A program made the position numbers and the translations under genes. From Bacteroidota bacterium (GTDB lineage: Bacteria; Bacteroidota; Rhodothermia; JANXDC01), in assembly GCA_025998875.1 (NCBI GenBank), contig AP024675.1, positions 310,001 to 374,000 on the forward strand: a stretch of 64,000 nucleotides of DNA, read 5' to 3'. The first letter of the stretch is position 1; every line of letters begins with the position of its first letter. The notes under the pieces were generated by a model. The model saw nothing but the letters and a program-made list of their open reading frames with translations. It did no database searches and was not told the origin of the DNA. Shown one piece after another: positions 1 to 8,613 of this stretch.

Positions 1-638
1 AGGAGCTGCGTCGGGTGCTTCCCGTCATTGAGGCGATCCGGCGTCGGTTTCCGGAGGCCATCATCTCTGTGGACACGTATAAGGCCCCCGTGGCGCGGGC
101 CGCTCTGGAGGCCGGGGCTCATCTGGTCAATGATATCAGCGGCGGAAGCTTCGATCCGGACATGTTGCCCACCGTGGCCGCCTTCGGGGCGCCGATTGTG
201 CTTATGCATCTGGTGGGCTCACCCGGAGCGATCGTGCAGGAGGCCACCTACATAGATGTCGTAGCGGAGGTCAAAGCCGCACTGGCTCGGGCCGCCCGTC
301 GGGCCGAGGAGGCGGGCATACGCTACTGTGTGCTCGATCCGGGCTTTGGCTTCGGCAAGCGGCCGGCGGACAACCTGCGTCTGGTGCGCGATCTGGGCCA
401 GCTGCGCTCCCTGGGCCGCCCCATTCTGATCGGGGTATCGCGCAAATCCACACTGGGGCTGGTGCTGGGGGGCAAGCCCCCCCTGGAGCGGCTCTACGCC
501 TCCCTGGCCGCCACGGCGGTGGCCGTGCTCGAGGGGGCCAGTATCATACGCACGCACGACGTGCGCCCCACCGTGGAGCTGGTGCGCACGCTAGAGGCCA
601 TCAGCCATCCCGAAAAATTCGAAACCGAACCTGCCTGA
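1..638 (+). CDS. folP: Dihydropteroate synthase, 3' part (5' end outside window)
   Basis: Joins 6-hydroxymethyl-7,8-dihydropterin diphosphate to p-aminobenzoate in cytoplasmic folate synthesis. The open frame runs in from the left edge (first full codon at base 3), so the true start is upstream; the GTG at 15 is internal. About 210 residues of the TIM barrel are present. Visible family motifs are SVDTYK followed by ALEAGAHLVNDISGG, the LDPGFGFGK segment that binds pterin, IGVSRKS near the PABA/sulfonamide site, and a terminal RTHDV. The usual MHMRGTP segment reads MHLVGSPG, a mild variant. The TGA stop overlaps the ATG of the next gene (TGATG), indicating cotranscription. folE lies about 45 kb away in the same window. 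Confidence 0.95.
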   Translation, partial: ELRRVLPVIEAIRRRFPEAIISVDTYKAPVARAALEAGAHLVNDISGGSFDPDMLPTVAAFGAPIVLMHLVGSPGAIVQEATYIDVVAEVKAALARAARRAEEAGIRYCVLDPGFGFGKRPADNLRLVRDLGQLRSLGRPILIGVSRKSTLGLVLGGKPPLERLYASLAATAVAVLEGASIIRTHDVRPTVELVRTLEAISHPEKFETEPA

Positions 639-1195
639 TGAACAGATACGTTTTTCTTTATGCCGCTATGGGCCTGCTCATCACGGGCCTGTACTCCCAG
701 CCCCTGGTGCGTCCCCTGGGCACGTATCTGGGGTACTGGGGGCTCATGGGGCTTTACTGGGTGCTCATCAGCCTTATCGGCGCTCATTTTCACTGGCGCT
801 GGAATCATCCCGCTTCCGATGGGCGGGGACGTTTTCTCCTCGAATACGCCCTGGCCGTGCTGAGCGCGGATTTGCTTTTTCGTCTGACGCGCACCGTCTT
901 GCAGGACGGATGGCTTGGCTGGGGATTGGGCGGCTTCGCAGGTGCTCTGGCCCTGGGACGGCTCTTTGGCCTTGTCTTTCGGGATGCGCCCGATACCTGG
1001 GCCGCCGCCCTGCGCTTGGGCCTCTGGGGGGGAGCCGGCATGCTGCTGGCCTGGACGCTGGCCGAGGGCCCGATCTGGCTCAAGCTCCCCATTCCCCATG
1101 GGGTACATGAGTACGGGCTGCGCCCCTTGGCCGCTATAGGGGCCGGTGCCCTTCTGGGTCGGGGCATCGGCCGCCTCTATGAATCCCGATCATGA
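638..1195 (+). CDS. Polytopic membrane protein of unknown function
   Basis: A 185-residue protein I do not recognise. It shows about five hydrophobic stretches: residues 5-20, 30-48, 66-85, 92-112 and 122-142, with a last glycine-rich stretch near 160-178. That fits an integral inner-membrane protein with no catalytic motif. It overlaps folP upstream by one base and the LpxH-like gene downstream by four bases (ATGA), so the three genes are translationally coupled. Position beside a possible lipid A enzyme hints at envelope biogenesis, but this is context only. Confidence 0.7.
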   Translation: MNRYVFLYAAMGLLITGLYSQPLVRPLGTYLGYWGLMGLYWVLISLIGAHFHWRWNHPASDGRGRFLLEYALAVLSADLLFRLTRTVLQDGWLGWGLGGFAGALALGRLFGLVFRDAPDTWAAALRLGLWGGAGMLLAWTLAEGPIWLKLPIPHGVHEYGLRPLAAIGAGALLGRGIGRLYESRS

Positions 1196-1983
1196 TCGTC
1201 CTCCTGGCCGACGCCCATCTTCCCTATAGCCCGGAACTGGATCGCGATCCGGCCTGGATCGCCCTGCGGGGGCTTTTCGACATGCTCAGCGAGGGGGACC
1301 GGCTCTATGTGCTCGGCGATCTGTTTGACTGCTGGATCGAATACGGGCCAGGGCGCTACCCCCTTCGATACCGACCCGTTGTAGAGAAGCTGCTCGAAGT
1401 GCTCCAGCGAGGCGTCGACATCGCACTTCTGGTCGGCAACCACGACGCCTGGACGGGCACGTTCTGGCCCCACCACGGGGTGCGCTTGAGACACGGCCCG
1501 ATCCAGGAAACCTTCTACGGCGAACCCGTATGGCTTGCCCACGGACACGAGTGGCCCCACCGGGGCTGGCGATACCGGATACTGCTCCATCCGGTGCCAA
1601 ATCGACTCTATCGGCTCCTGCTGCCGGAGCCTGTGGGTCTGGAGCTGGCCGCCCGGATTGCGCGTCTGCTACGCAGGCGGGGAAAAGACCCGGATCGAAA
1701 CCACATGGATCCTCGATACCGCGCCGCCTGTGCGCTGGCAGGCTCCGGAAAGGTTCGACACATCGTATGCGCCCATACACACTACCCCAAACGCCTGCCT
1801 CTACCCGGAGGGGGATGGTACTGGAACGTGGGGGCCTGGATGGAAACAAGAACCCTGTTGCTCTGGGACGAAACCGGTCCGAGGCTTTGCCGCTGGTCAG
1901 AACAGGGCGGGCTGCTGCCCTGGGAGGAAGAGTCCGGCGCGGAGGAAAACAGCCGCACGGCCCATCCTCCCGGTAGTTACTAA
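1192..1983 (+). CDS. LpxH-like calcineurin-fold metallophosphoesterase
   Basis: A 263-residue dinuclear metallophosphoesterase. The metal ligand set is complete: D7/H9 (DAH), D43 in GDLFDCW, N83-H84-D85 in GNHD, H117/H119 in AHGH, and H195/H197 in AHTHYP, followed by NVGAW. GDLFDxW and the terminal N-x-GxW are typical of the UDP-2,3-diacylglucosamine pyrophosphatase (LpxH) group, which makes lipid X for lipid A. Other membrane-lipid phosphoesterases share these motifs, so the substrate is inferred. The extreme C-terminus (about residues 240-263) is low-complexity, and the stop codon overlaps the end of an opposing transposase relic, so the tail may have been altered by the insertion. Confidence 0.75.
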   Translation: MIVLLADAHLPYSPELDRDPAWIALRGLFDMLSEGDRLYVLGDLFDCWIEYGPGRYPLRYRPVVEKLLEVLQRGVDIALLVGNHDAWTGTFWPHHGVRLRHGPIQETFYGEPVWLAHGHEWPHRGWRYRILLHPVPNRLYRLLLPEPVGLELAARIARLLRRRGKDPDRNHMDPRYRAACALAGSGKVRHIVCAHTHYPKRLPLPGGGWYWNVGAWMETRTLLLWDETGPRLCRWSEQGGLLPWEEESGAEENSRTAHPPGSY

Positions 1984-2590
1984 TGTCTGAAGCTCAGGAA
2001 TTCTTCCCAACCCCAGACATGCTCAGCCAGGCCAATCGCCATAGCGGGCCTGCGGGGCCGATAGCGCCGCCCGCCCGGCAAGCCTCCAACGCGCTCTCGC
2101 AACGCCCGATGCGGACGCAACGCGGCGCTCAAACAAACAAGCCGCACCAGCGCATCCCAGCTCGTTGGCTGCTTCGCAAAAGCATGGGTGTTGCGCCTCA
2201 CGTTCCTCGTGCACACAGCAGGGACAGGCTAGCGGCTCCCCCACGACCGGGCGCATTTCCACCCCGACCACGTGCCCAGCCGTTGCTTGACCGCTTGCGC
2301 CAAGCGCACATCCTGCCTCAGCACCCGGGGCGGACGCCCCCGTGTGGTTGCGGGTCACGATACACCCGCCGGAGGGCCTTTTCGCAGGCCTTCCGGCCAT
2401 CACGGACCCGGCACACACCGGCCTGCCCCCGAGTGCGCTCACGGCTCAGACGGATCCCTTCCGGAGCCCGTTCATCCTCGGTCTCAGGCCACCACAAAGC
2501 GGCTGGCCCGCTTCTGGCTTATGCATCCCCGGAGCGGGCCCACCCCGTCCGGCGTGCCCGTCCTGCTTCTAAGCGCACCCCGCTTTTTTT
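1980..2590 (-). pseudogene. Decayed DDE-family transposase (IS relic)
   Basis: This 700-base stretch has no intact gene. The minus strand encodes consecutive transposase-like pieces in shifting frames: KRASRFVVA near 2515-2475; PETEDERAPEG... running on to EKALRRVYRDPQPHGG (about 2477-2340); RPPRVLRQDVRLAQAVKQR (2340-2280); GVEMRPVVGEPLA (2265-2225); then RRNTHAFAKQPTSWDALVRL (from about 2200) through PAMAIGLAEHVWGWEEFLSF to a TAG at 1980-1982. The last pieces match my memory of the C-terminal ends of DDE transposases (THAFAK..TWDAL, RPHRALR, PAMALGLTDHVWSWEEFL). At least three frameshifts and no visible 5' third mean it is dead. I could not define terminal repeats. The opposite-strand open frame at 1983-2630 is a shadow. 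Confidence 0.75.
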
Positions 2591-2640
2591 AACAAACGAG
2601 CAGAAGGCGTCCACTTCCCATCCCACCTGAATCCAGACGA

Positions 2641-2668
2641 AAAGGGCCGGGCTTTCTGGCCCGGCCCG
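2641..2668 (-). terminator. Intrinsic terminator of the act-cox operon
   Basis: On the minus strand GGGCCGGGC, loop CAGAAA, GCCCGGCCC is followed by TTTTCGTCT. The perfect 9-bp GC stem with its U tract lies about 25 bases beyond the coxC stop, closing the operon. Confidence 0.88.
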
Positions 2669-2692
2669 CATACGGAGACGCCTCTGGAGGGC

Positions 2693-3496
2693 CTAGATCA
2701 GGTAGATGCTGAAGAACAGAAACACCCAGACCAGATCCACAAAGTCCCAGTACCAGCCCGCGGCGTTGAAGGCGAAGTGGTACTTCGGGCTCATGTGCCC
2801 CAGCTCCAGACGCACGTACACCAGGGCCCAGAGCACAATGCCCGTCAAGACGTGCAGGGCGTGAAAGCCGGTCATGATATACAGGTACGTGCCGGCCATG
2901 GTGGTCTGGTGGGTAAAGTTGTCGAACTCCTTGAGCAGGCCCCATTCGTAGGCCTCCATGGCCAGAAAGATGCTGGCCAGCGCTATTGTGACCAGAATCC
3001 ACGTCTTGGCCGCGCTGCGAGCTCCCCGCTGCACAAAGCGGCTGCGCGCAATACGCGCGGTAACCCCGCTGGTCAGCAGAATCAACGTGGCGATGGCCGG
3101 CAGCTGGGTCTCCAGCTCGGGCGCTCCCGCTGGAGGCCAGCTCTCAAAGACCAGCAGGCGCTGGTAGTAGTAGTGGGCAAAAAAGGCTGCAAAGATGGCG
3201 GCCTCGGAGATCAGGAAGAACAAAAACCCCCGGTTAAGCATGCGCTGTAGCTCATCGGGATCGTGCACATGCTGGGTGAGGATCTCCGTAGCCCATCCGA
3301 TCAGGGAGCCCAGCGCCCCCACACCGCCGATGAGCAGGGCCCAGGTGCCCAGCGGGCTGCCATAGAAGTACAGCACGATACCGGAAAAGAGGATCCCTGC
3401 CCCCAGGGCGGCCAGGAGAGGCCAGAAGCTCGGGGGGCTTACGTGACTCATGGGGTCGTCGTGGTGGTGCTGTGGTGCGTGCATTGGCTCCGTCAT
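2693..3496 (-). CDS. coxC: Cytochrome c oxidase subunit III
   Basis: Integral subunit III of a heme-copper oxidase, 267 residues. The first 15 residues are rich in histidine (PMHAPQHHHDD), then come about seven hydrophobic helices with family landmarks: LNRGFLFFLISEAAIFAAFFAHYYY, TMAGTYLYIMTGFHALHVLTG, and a C-terminal FAFNAAGWYWDFVDLVWVFLF. It is the last gene of the respiratory operon, separated from coxA by four assembly genes, and is followed directly by a terminator. No subunit IV gene follows. The start ATG at 3496 comes five bases after the stop of the small upstream gene. Confidence 0.95.
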   Translation of the reverse strand: MTEPMHAPQHHHDDPMSHVSPPSFWPLLAALGAGILFSGIVLYFYGSPLGTWALLIGGVGALGSLIGWATEILTQHVHDPDELQRMLNRGFLFFLISEAAIFAAFFAHYYYQRLLVFESWPPAGAPELETQLPAIATLILLTSGVTARIARSRFVQRGARSAAKTWILVTIALASIFLAMEAYEWGLLKEFDNFTHQTTMAGTYLYIMTGFHALHVLTGIVLWALVYVRLELGHMSPKYHFAFNAAGWYWDFVDLVWVFLFFSIYLI

Positions 3497-3501
3497 GGCT
3501 G

Positions 3502-3693
3502 TTATGGTTGTTTGGGTTGCTCCTGTTGGGATCGGGTAGCCCGGGGATCCGGCAGATTACCATAGGTGCGGATCCACCAGTACGTATATCCGACGATGGC
3601 GAGCATAACGAGCAAAAGCACGATACCCAGCCGGCGGTTGCGCCGGCGCAGGGCCGGATCGGTGCGGGGATCAACGGGCGGGTGTACGCTCAT
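3502..3693 (-). CDS. Small single-pass membrane protein of the cox operon
   Basis: A 63-residue protein: a basic N-terminus (RTDPALRRRNRRLG), one strong transmembrane segment at residues 23-41 (IVLLLVMLAIVGYTYWWI), and a short polar tail rich in Q, P and K. Its start lies 23 bases inside the end of ctaG and its stop five bases before coxC, so it is surely cotranscribed. I do not recognise a family. Position suggests an assembly factor or accessory oxidase subunit (inference). Confidence 0.7.
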   Translation of the reverse strand: MSVHPPVDPRTDPALRRRNRRLGIVLLLVMLAIVGYTYWWIRTYGNLPDPRATRSQQEQPKQP

Positions 3694-4210
3694 GGGGCTC
3701 CCGTCGGTACAGCGTATAGCTCATCGTAATCCGACCCACGTCGGCGCGCAGATCCGGGCTGAAGGCGTATACCACGGGCAGTTGCCGGCGTTCGCCCGGA
3801 AGCAGGGTGATGTCATCAAAGCAGAAACACTGCAGCAGGGTCATTTTTCGGGCCGCGTCTTCCGGAACCACGCTGTGAATGGCCCTAAAATACACCGTAT
3901 CGGAGGAAAGATTCTCCACCCAGTAGAGGTTCCTGCCCTGCGTACCGAGCCGGTAGGTCTGCAGTACCTCCTCTACTTGCAGGCGCAGGGGGAGACGATC
4001 GGCCACAGAGGCCACGAAGGCCACGCGTACGCTCCGAGCGGCGGTTACCTCTCCGAGCGGGCGCACCGCCGGGTTGTTCGGAGAGAGATTGATTCCCAGC
4101 GCCCGACAGAAAAGCTGAAAAAGGGGGACGTTCAGGAAAGCAAAGCCGAACATGAATCCGGCCAGGAGCAACAGGCCCACCAGCAACCACTTACTGCGAT
4201 CGCCCCTCAT
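3671..4210 (-). CDS. ctaG: Cytochrome c oxidase assembly protein CtaG/Cox11
   Basis: Copper chaperone that delivers Cu to the CuB site of subunit I. It is 179 residues long: an N-terminal membrane anchor (LLVGLLLLAGFMFGFAF), then NVPLFQLFCRALG, an immunoglobulin-like domain, and the copper motif LLQCFCFDD (CFCF). I chose the ATG at 4210, which overlaps the ctaB stop as ATGA; the open frame extends upstream but that part overlaps ctaB and shows no family similarity. This is the Cox11-type CtaG, not the Bacillus CtaG of the caa3 system. Confidence 0.93.
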   Translation of the reverse strand: MRGDRSKWLLVGLLLLAGFMFGFAFLNVPLFQLFCRALGINLSPNNPAVRPLGEVTAARSVRVAFVASVADRLPLRLQVEEVLQTYRLGTQGRNLYWVENLSSDTVYFRAIHSVVPEDAARKMTLLQCFCFDDITLLPGERRQLPVVYAFSPDLRADVGRITMSYTLYRREPHERTPAR

Positions 4211-5082
4211 CGCGTCCAGCTCCCCCCGCGGAAGACGGTATCCAGCATCACCCCCACAAAGAGCCCAAGCAGGTACAGGATCGAGGTGCCAAACAGGCGC
4301 CGGTAGGACTCCACCGTGCGTCGCCGATAGGAATCCCAGGCCCGATACAGAAACCAGATCCCCAGCACGAGAGCAAAGACCCAATACACCGCCCCCGCCC
4401 CCCGCATCGCCCAGATCAGGCTGACCAGGAAGGTGACCGCGCTGTAGAGCAGGATCTGCCGCAGCGTGTAGAGATCCCCCCGGACCACGGGCATCATGGG
4501 CAGACGCACGCGTTCATAGTCCTGCTTGACCATGAGGGCCAAGGCCCAGAAATGGGGGGGGGTCCAGAAGAAGATCACCAAAAACAGAATCCACGGCGCC
4601 AACTCCAGTCCCCCCGTGGCCGCCGCCCAGGCGATCACCGGCCCCATGGCCCCGGCCGCCCCACCGATGACGATGTTCTGCGCTGTGCGGGGCTTAAGCC
4701 AGAGGGTATAGAAGAAGCTGTAAAAGCCGATCGTGAGCAGGGCGAGAAAAGCGCTCAGCCCGTTGTAGCGCCAGGCCAGCAGTCCCACCCCCAAAAGCCC
4801 CATCCCGAGGGCGAAAAGAAGCGCCTCCTGCGGACGGATCAGTCCCCGGGGCAGGGGGCGGCGCTCGGCCGTGCGACGCATCTGCGCGTCCCGATCGCGC
4901 TCAAAGTACTGGTTGAGCGCGTTGGCCGAGGCGCTGGTGGCGAATATGGCCAGTAGAATAAGCAGGAAATCCAGAGGCCGATGGAGCGTGCTTCCCTCGG
5001 CTACAAGCGCCGTGGCGGCCGTAACCAGCACCAGCAGGGTAATGGTGGGCTTGCTAAGAGCCAGATAATGCCGCAGGCGCAT
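4207..5082 (-). CDS. ctaB: Heme o synthase (protoheme IX farnesyltransferase)
   Basis: UbiA-family membrane prenyltransferase that adds a farnesyl group to protoheme to give heme O. It has 291 residues with about nine hydrophobic helices. The first aspartate-rich loop reads NALNQYFERDRDAQMRRTAE, then RRPLPRG; the second conserved region is WTPPHFWALAL followed by the DYERVRLPMMPVV segment. It overlaps ctaA upstream by 29 bases and ctaG downstream by four. It supplies heme O to CtaA next door, and the heme A goes to coxA of the same operon. Confidence 0.96.
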   Translation of the reverse strand: MRLRHYLALSKPTITLLVLVTAATALVAEGSTLHRPLDFLLILLAIFATSASANALNQYFERDRDAQMRRTAERRPLPRGLIRPQEALLFALGMGLLGVGLLAWRYNGLSAFLALLTIGFYSFFYTLWLKPRTAQNIVIGGAAGAMGPVIAWAAATGGLELAPWILFLVIFFWTPPHFWALALMVKQDYERVRLPMMPVVRGDLYTLRQILLYSAVTFLVSLIWAMRGAGAVYWVFALVLGIWFLYRAWDSYRRRTVESYRRLFGTSILYLLGLFVGVMLDTVFRGGSWTR

Positions 5083-6157
5083 AGCGCAACTCGTAGGTAA
5101 TGGCCACCAGGATCACGAGCAATCCAAACCCCACCACCTGATGCGCCAGCCCCAGAGCGATGGGCACCTGAAGCAGGAGCGTGGCGATGCCCAGCAGAAG
5201 CTGCAGCACGAGCACGGAGAACACGGCCCGGAGTAGCAACCGGCCGCGGGCGGAGATCGCCGGCGTGCGCAGCGATACCCATACGAGCGCAACAACAAGC
5301 CCGGCCACCACCCAGGCCCACCAGCGATGCAGAAACTGCACAAGCACCTTGTTGTGGAACAGGTTCAAGAGGGCTGGCTCGAAATCCGCAGACCACAATC
5401 CGGGCGGAATCCAGTACCCTGCCATCGTGGGGAAGGTGTTCATGAAATGCCCCGCGTAGTTGGCCGCTACCAGCCCCCCCAGCAACACCTGCAGGGCCGT
5501 GGCGCTTAGCGCCGCTACCGCCCACGGATACGGCCTGGCCGGACGGCGAACGCGACCAGCATCGAGCATCTGCAGGGCGGTCCACACCACAAGCCCCAGA
5601 AACAGGCTGGCCATCCCGAGATGGGCGGTCACCATTTCCGGCTTGAGGTCGGATTTGACCACGACCCCGCCCAGAATAGCCTGGGCCAGGAGCAGTACAG
5701 CAAGCCAGGTGAAGCGCAACCCGTAGCGGCGCCGCAGAGCCGCATTACGCACGACCTGCACGAACAGGACCAGGAAGACGATGCCCACCAGCGCGGCCAC
5801 AAACCGGTGCGCGTACTCGATCCAGAACATCACCTGGAACCGCTCCATAGGGATGACCCCCACGGCGGGACCCTCATAGTGCTGTTCCGGATCTACCCCT
5901 TCGATGACGATGTGGTAGGTGCGGTAGACGGCCTGCCAGTCCTCCTCGGTCATGGGCGGAAGCAGGCTGCCGTTGATGATGGGCCACTCGGGGATGGAGA
6001 GCCCGGATCCGGAGAGCCGCACGTATCCTCCAAGCCCCATAAGCCCGAAGACAAGCACGGCCAACCAGAGCATCCAGGCACCCAGCCGGCGCGGGGGATC
6101 AGCAAGCACTCCCGCCGCGCGGGCGTCGGCCGCATAGGGCGTCGATAGCCCGGACAT
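5054..6157 (-). CDS. ctaA: Heme A synthase (CtaA/Cox15)
   Basis: Oxidises the C8 methyl of heme O to the formyl group of heme A. It has 367 residues with about eight transmembrane helices in two pseudo-repeated halves. Heme-ligand histidines sit in WIEYAHRFVAALVG, VTAHLGMA, FLHRWWAWVV and GLAHQVVGF. LGGYVRLSGSGLSIPEWPII in the first periplasmic loop is diagnostic of the proteobacterial/mitochondrial-type enzyme. A hydrophilic insert (residues about 65-105, including TYHIVIEGVDPEQHYEG) follows the first helix. It lies 12 bases downstream of coxA and overlaps ctaB. Confidence 0.95.
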   Translation of the reverse strand: MSGLSTPYAADARAAGVLADPPRRLGAWMLWLAVLVFGLMGLGGYVRLSGSGLSIPEWPIINGSLLPPMTEEDWQAVYRTYHIVIEGVDPEQHYEGPAVGVIPMERFQVMFWIEYAHRFVAALVGIVFLVLFVQVVRNAALRRRYGLRFTWLAVLLLAQAILGGVVVKSDLKPEMVTAHLGMASLFLGLVVWTALQMLDAGRVRRPARPYPWAVAALSATALQVLLGGLVAANYAGHFMNTFPTMAGYWIPPGLWSADFEPALLNLFHNKVLVQFLHRWWAWVVAGLVVALVWVSLRTPAISARGRLLLRAVFSVLVLQLLLGIATLLLQVPIALGLAHQVVGFGLLVILVAITYELRYAPAALSGS

Positions 6158-6169
6158 GGCGTTTTCCTT

Positions 6170-7816
6170 TTATCTGGCCACCTCTGCCGAAGGCGCATGC
6201 CGCCACTGGTCGGGCGTGGGCGTACGTTCGAAATTGTACGGCGGAGGCGGGCTTGCGGTGACCCAATCGAGCGTCTTCTGCACCTCGTTCACCCCCCAGG
6301 GGTCCGGCGGCAGAGGCCGGGCGGGCTTCCTCAGCAGGGTGCGCAGGATATCGAAGAGCAACAACAGCCCGGCGATGAGCTGAAGCCCGTATCCGGCCGT
6401 CACAAGCTGGTTGAGCGTAGTGAACTCCGGCCGATACGTGTAGACCCGCCGGGGCATACCCAGAATACCCAGAAAATGCATGACCATGAAGGACAGGAGC
6501 ACGCCCAGGAAAAAGAGCCAGAACACCCAGGTGCCCAGCTTCTCACTCAGAAAACGGCCCGTCATCTTGGGGAACCAGAAATACGTGGCCGCAAGAAGGG
6601 CCACCACCGTACCCCCGGCGAAGACGTAGTGGAAATGCCCCACCACGAAGTACGTATCGTGCAGGGAAAGATCAAGCGGCACGTTGGCCAGGAAAATACC
6701 GCCCATACCCCCCAGAATGAAAAGGGCCACAAAGCCCAGGGCGAACTTCATCGGGGTCGTAAAGCGGATCGTACCTCCCCAGACCGTGGCCAGCCAGCTC
6801 CAGACCTTCACCCCTGTGGGAATGGCGATAACCATCGAGAAGGCGCTAAAGAGCAGCAGGCTGAGCGTAGAAAGGCCCGTAGTGAACATGTGGTGGGCCC
6901 AGACCAGATAGCCCACGATCCCGATGGCCGCGATGGCGATCACCATGCCGGGGTAGCCGAAAATGCGCTTGTGCGCAAAGGCGGCCAGTACGTGGCTGAT
7001 GATGCCAAAAGAGGGCAGGATGACGATGTAGACTTCCGGATGCCCGAAGAACCAGAACAAATGCTGCCAGAGCAGGGGATCCCCTCCTTCGGAGATCTTG
7101 AAGAAGTTCGTGCCCAGCAGTCGATCCGTGAGCAGCATGGTCAGCGCCCCGGAAAGCACGGGTATGGCGACCAGAATCAGGGTGGCCGTCACAAACCAGG
7201 CCCATACAAAAAGCGGCATCTCCATCATGCGCATGCCCGGAGCGCGCATGTTGAGCGTGGTGACGATGAAGTTCACGGCCCCGAGGATGGAGGAAAGCCC
7301 GGCCAGGTGCAGGCTGAAAATCCACATATCCACCCCCGGGGTGGCCATGTACTGCTTGGAAGCCAGAGGAGTATAGCTCGTCCAGCCGGCCGCAGCCGCT
7401 CCCCCTTCCACGAAAAGACTGGCCAGCATGAGTATCCCGGAGGGCACCAGGAGCCAGAAGGAGAAAGCATTCAGGCGCGGAAAGGCCATATCACGCGCGC
7501 CGATGAGGATCGGCACCAGGTAGTTACCAAATCCGGCCAGCGCGGGCATGGCCACAAAAAAGATCATGATCGTGCCGTGCAGGGTGAGGATCTCGTTGTA
7601 CAGTTCCGGGCGCAGGAACGTATTGTCCGGCACGGCCAGCTGGGTGCGAATCATCCCGGCCATGGCCCCGCCGACGATGGCCATGAGCAGGGAGTAGACC
7701 AGGTACATGATCCCGATCTTCTTGTGATCTGTGGTCGTAAGCCAGTCGGCTATGACGGCCAACGGCTTCGGCCACCGGCTGTAGAACGTCATCGGCTGCT
7801 GTATGGTCTGCGCCAT
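6170..7816 (-). CDS. coxA: Cytochrome c oxidase subunit I (A1-type)
   Basis: Catalytic subunit of an aa3-type heme-copper oxidase that reduces O2 and pumps protons. It is 548 residues from the ATG at 7816 (MAQTIQQP), six bases after the coxB stop; the upstream extension of the frame overlaps coxB and is not real. Ligands visible are H80 (heme a, LHGTIMIFF), H259 with E261 and Y263 in GHPEVYI (CuB, D-channel glutamate, His-Tyr pair), H308-H309 (CuB), and H394/H396 in GHFHYVF (heme a3 and a). The glutamate in GHPEV places it in the A1 subclass with a standard D-channel. Twelve hydrophobic helices are evident. Confidence 0.97.
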   Translation of the reverse strand: MAQTIQQPMTFYSRWPKPLAVIADWLTTTDHKKIGIMYLVYSLLMAIVGGAMAGMIRTQLAVPDNTFLRPELYNEILTLHGTIMIFFVAMPALAGFGNYLVPILIGARDMAFPRLNAFSFWLLVPSGILMLASLFVEGGAAAAGWTSYTPLASKQYMATPGVDMWIFSLHLAGLSSILGAVNFIVTTLNMRAPGMRMMEMPLFVWAWFVTATLILVAIPVLSGALTMLLTDRLLGTNFFKISEGGDPLLWQHLFWFFGHPEVYIVILPSFGIISHVLAAFAHKRIFGYPGMVIAIAAIGIVGYLVWAHHMFTTGLSTLSLLLFSAFSMVIAIPTGVKVWSWLATVWGGTIRFTTPMKFALGFVALFILGGMGGIFLANVPLDLSLHDTYFVVGHFHYVFAGGTVVALLAATYFWFPKMTGRFLSEKLGTWVFWLFFLGVLLSFMVMHFLGILGMPRRVYTYRPEFTTLNQLVTAGYGLQLIAGLLLLFDILRTLLRKPARPLPPDPWGVNEVQKTLDWVTASPPPPYNFERTPTPDQWRHAPSAEVAR

Positions 7817-7821
7817 CGCCC

Positions 7822-8613
7822 TTAGCCCTCCTGGTGTGCTATAGCAGGATTCGGCAACATGGCCCGGAGCTCTTCGATCGAGGGAGCCTCTCCGCGTTTG
7901 CGGGCAAGGACCCACTGGCGGAAGGCCTCCTCCGGCAGGGCCACCACTTCGATCCACATCACTCCGTGCAGGGCCCCGCAGAGTTCGGCGCACTGCCCCT
8001 TGTAGTACCCCGGCTTGACCTGAACCCAGCGAGTGGCCACCCGGCCGGGGTTGGCGTCCTGCTTGAAGCCGAAAGCGGGCACCCACCAGCTGTGGATCAC
8101 ATCGACGCTGGAGAAACTGAGCGCCACCTTCTTGTTAGCGGGCAGAACCAGCGGCTCATCCGAGAGCGTAATCCCGTACTCGGGGTACTCGTAGCGCCAG
8201 AAGAACTGATGCCCGAAGACCTGCACCTCCAACTCGGTATCCGCCGGCACGTGGGTGATCTGACGCAACAGCTGAAAGGAAGGCACGGCGATCATGACCA
8301 GCGTCACGGCCGGAACAAGGGTCCAGAAGATCTCCAGCTTGACGTTTTCATGAAAACTGGCCGGCTTGCGTTCCGGTCGAGCCCGGAAGCGAAAGATGAC
8401 GTAGATCAAAAGCGCCTCGGCCAGGATGAGAAACGGGGCGACCAGGGAGGCCGTGTACCAGAAGTTCTGCCGCACCGCCTCGGCTATAGGCGTGGCCGGA
8501 TCGAAAAGCCAGGTCGTTGTGGCCTCCGGGTCGGCGAACCGGCACCCGGCAAGAAGGCCCAGCCCCGCAAGGAAAGGCACAAGAGAGCGGACCTGTCGCA
8601 ACATGACGCTCAT
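7822..8613 (-). CDS. coxB: Cytochrome c oxidase subunit II (CuA, no heme domain)
   Basis: Accepts electrons from a cytochrome c at the binuclear CuA centre. It has 263 residues: a lipoprotein-type signal ending LLAGC (C24), two transmembrane helices (about 52-75 and 95-115), then the cupredoxin domain. The CuA ligand set is complete: H174, C208, E210, C212, H216, M219 ([12 protein letters not shown]). The protein ends about 35 residues after CuA, so it lacks the C-terminal cytochrome c domain of a true caa3 oxidase. A separate diheme cytochrome is encoded immediately upstream, with the stop and start overlapping as ATGA. Confidence 0.96.
   Translation of the reverse strand: MSVMLRQVRSLVPFLAGLGLLAGCRFADPEATTTWLFDPATPIAEAVRQNFWYTASLVAPFLILAEALLIYVIFRFRARPERKPASFHENVKLEIFWTLVPAVTLVMIAVPSFQLLRQITHVPADTELEVQVFGHQFFWRYEYPEYGITLSDEPLVLPANKKVALSFSSVDVIHSWWVPAFGFKQDANPGRVATRWVQVKPGYYKGQCAELCGALHGVMWIEVVALPEEAFRQWVLARKRGEAPSIEELRAMLPNPAIAHQEG

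Noticed and set aside
1983-2630. A 215-residue plus-strand open frame after the LpxH-like gene
   Set aside because: Its residues are P/R/A-rich without any domain, and the opposite strand carries recognisable transposase pieces, so it is a shadow of the relic.
6197-7825. Long plus-strand open frame (542 codons) opposite coxA, and similar long frames opposite rho, acnA, purA and actC
   Set aside because: High GC leaves antisense frames open by chance; these have no family motifs and lie over certain genes.
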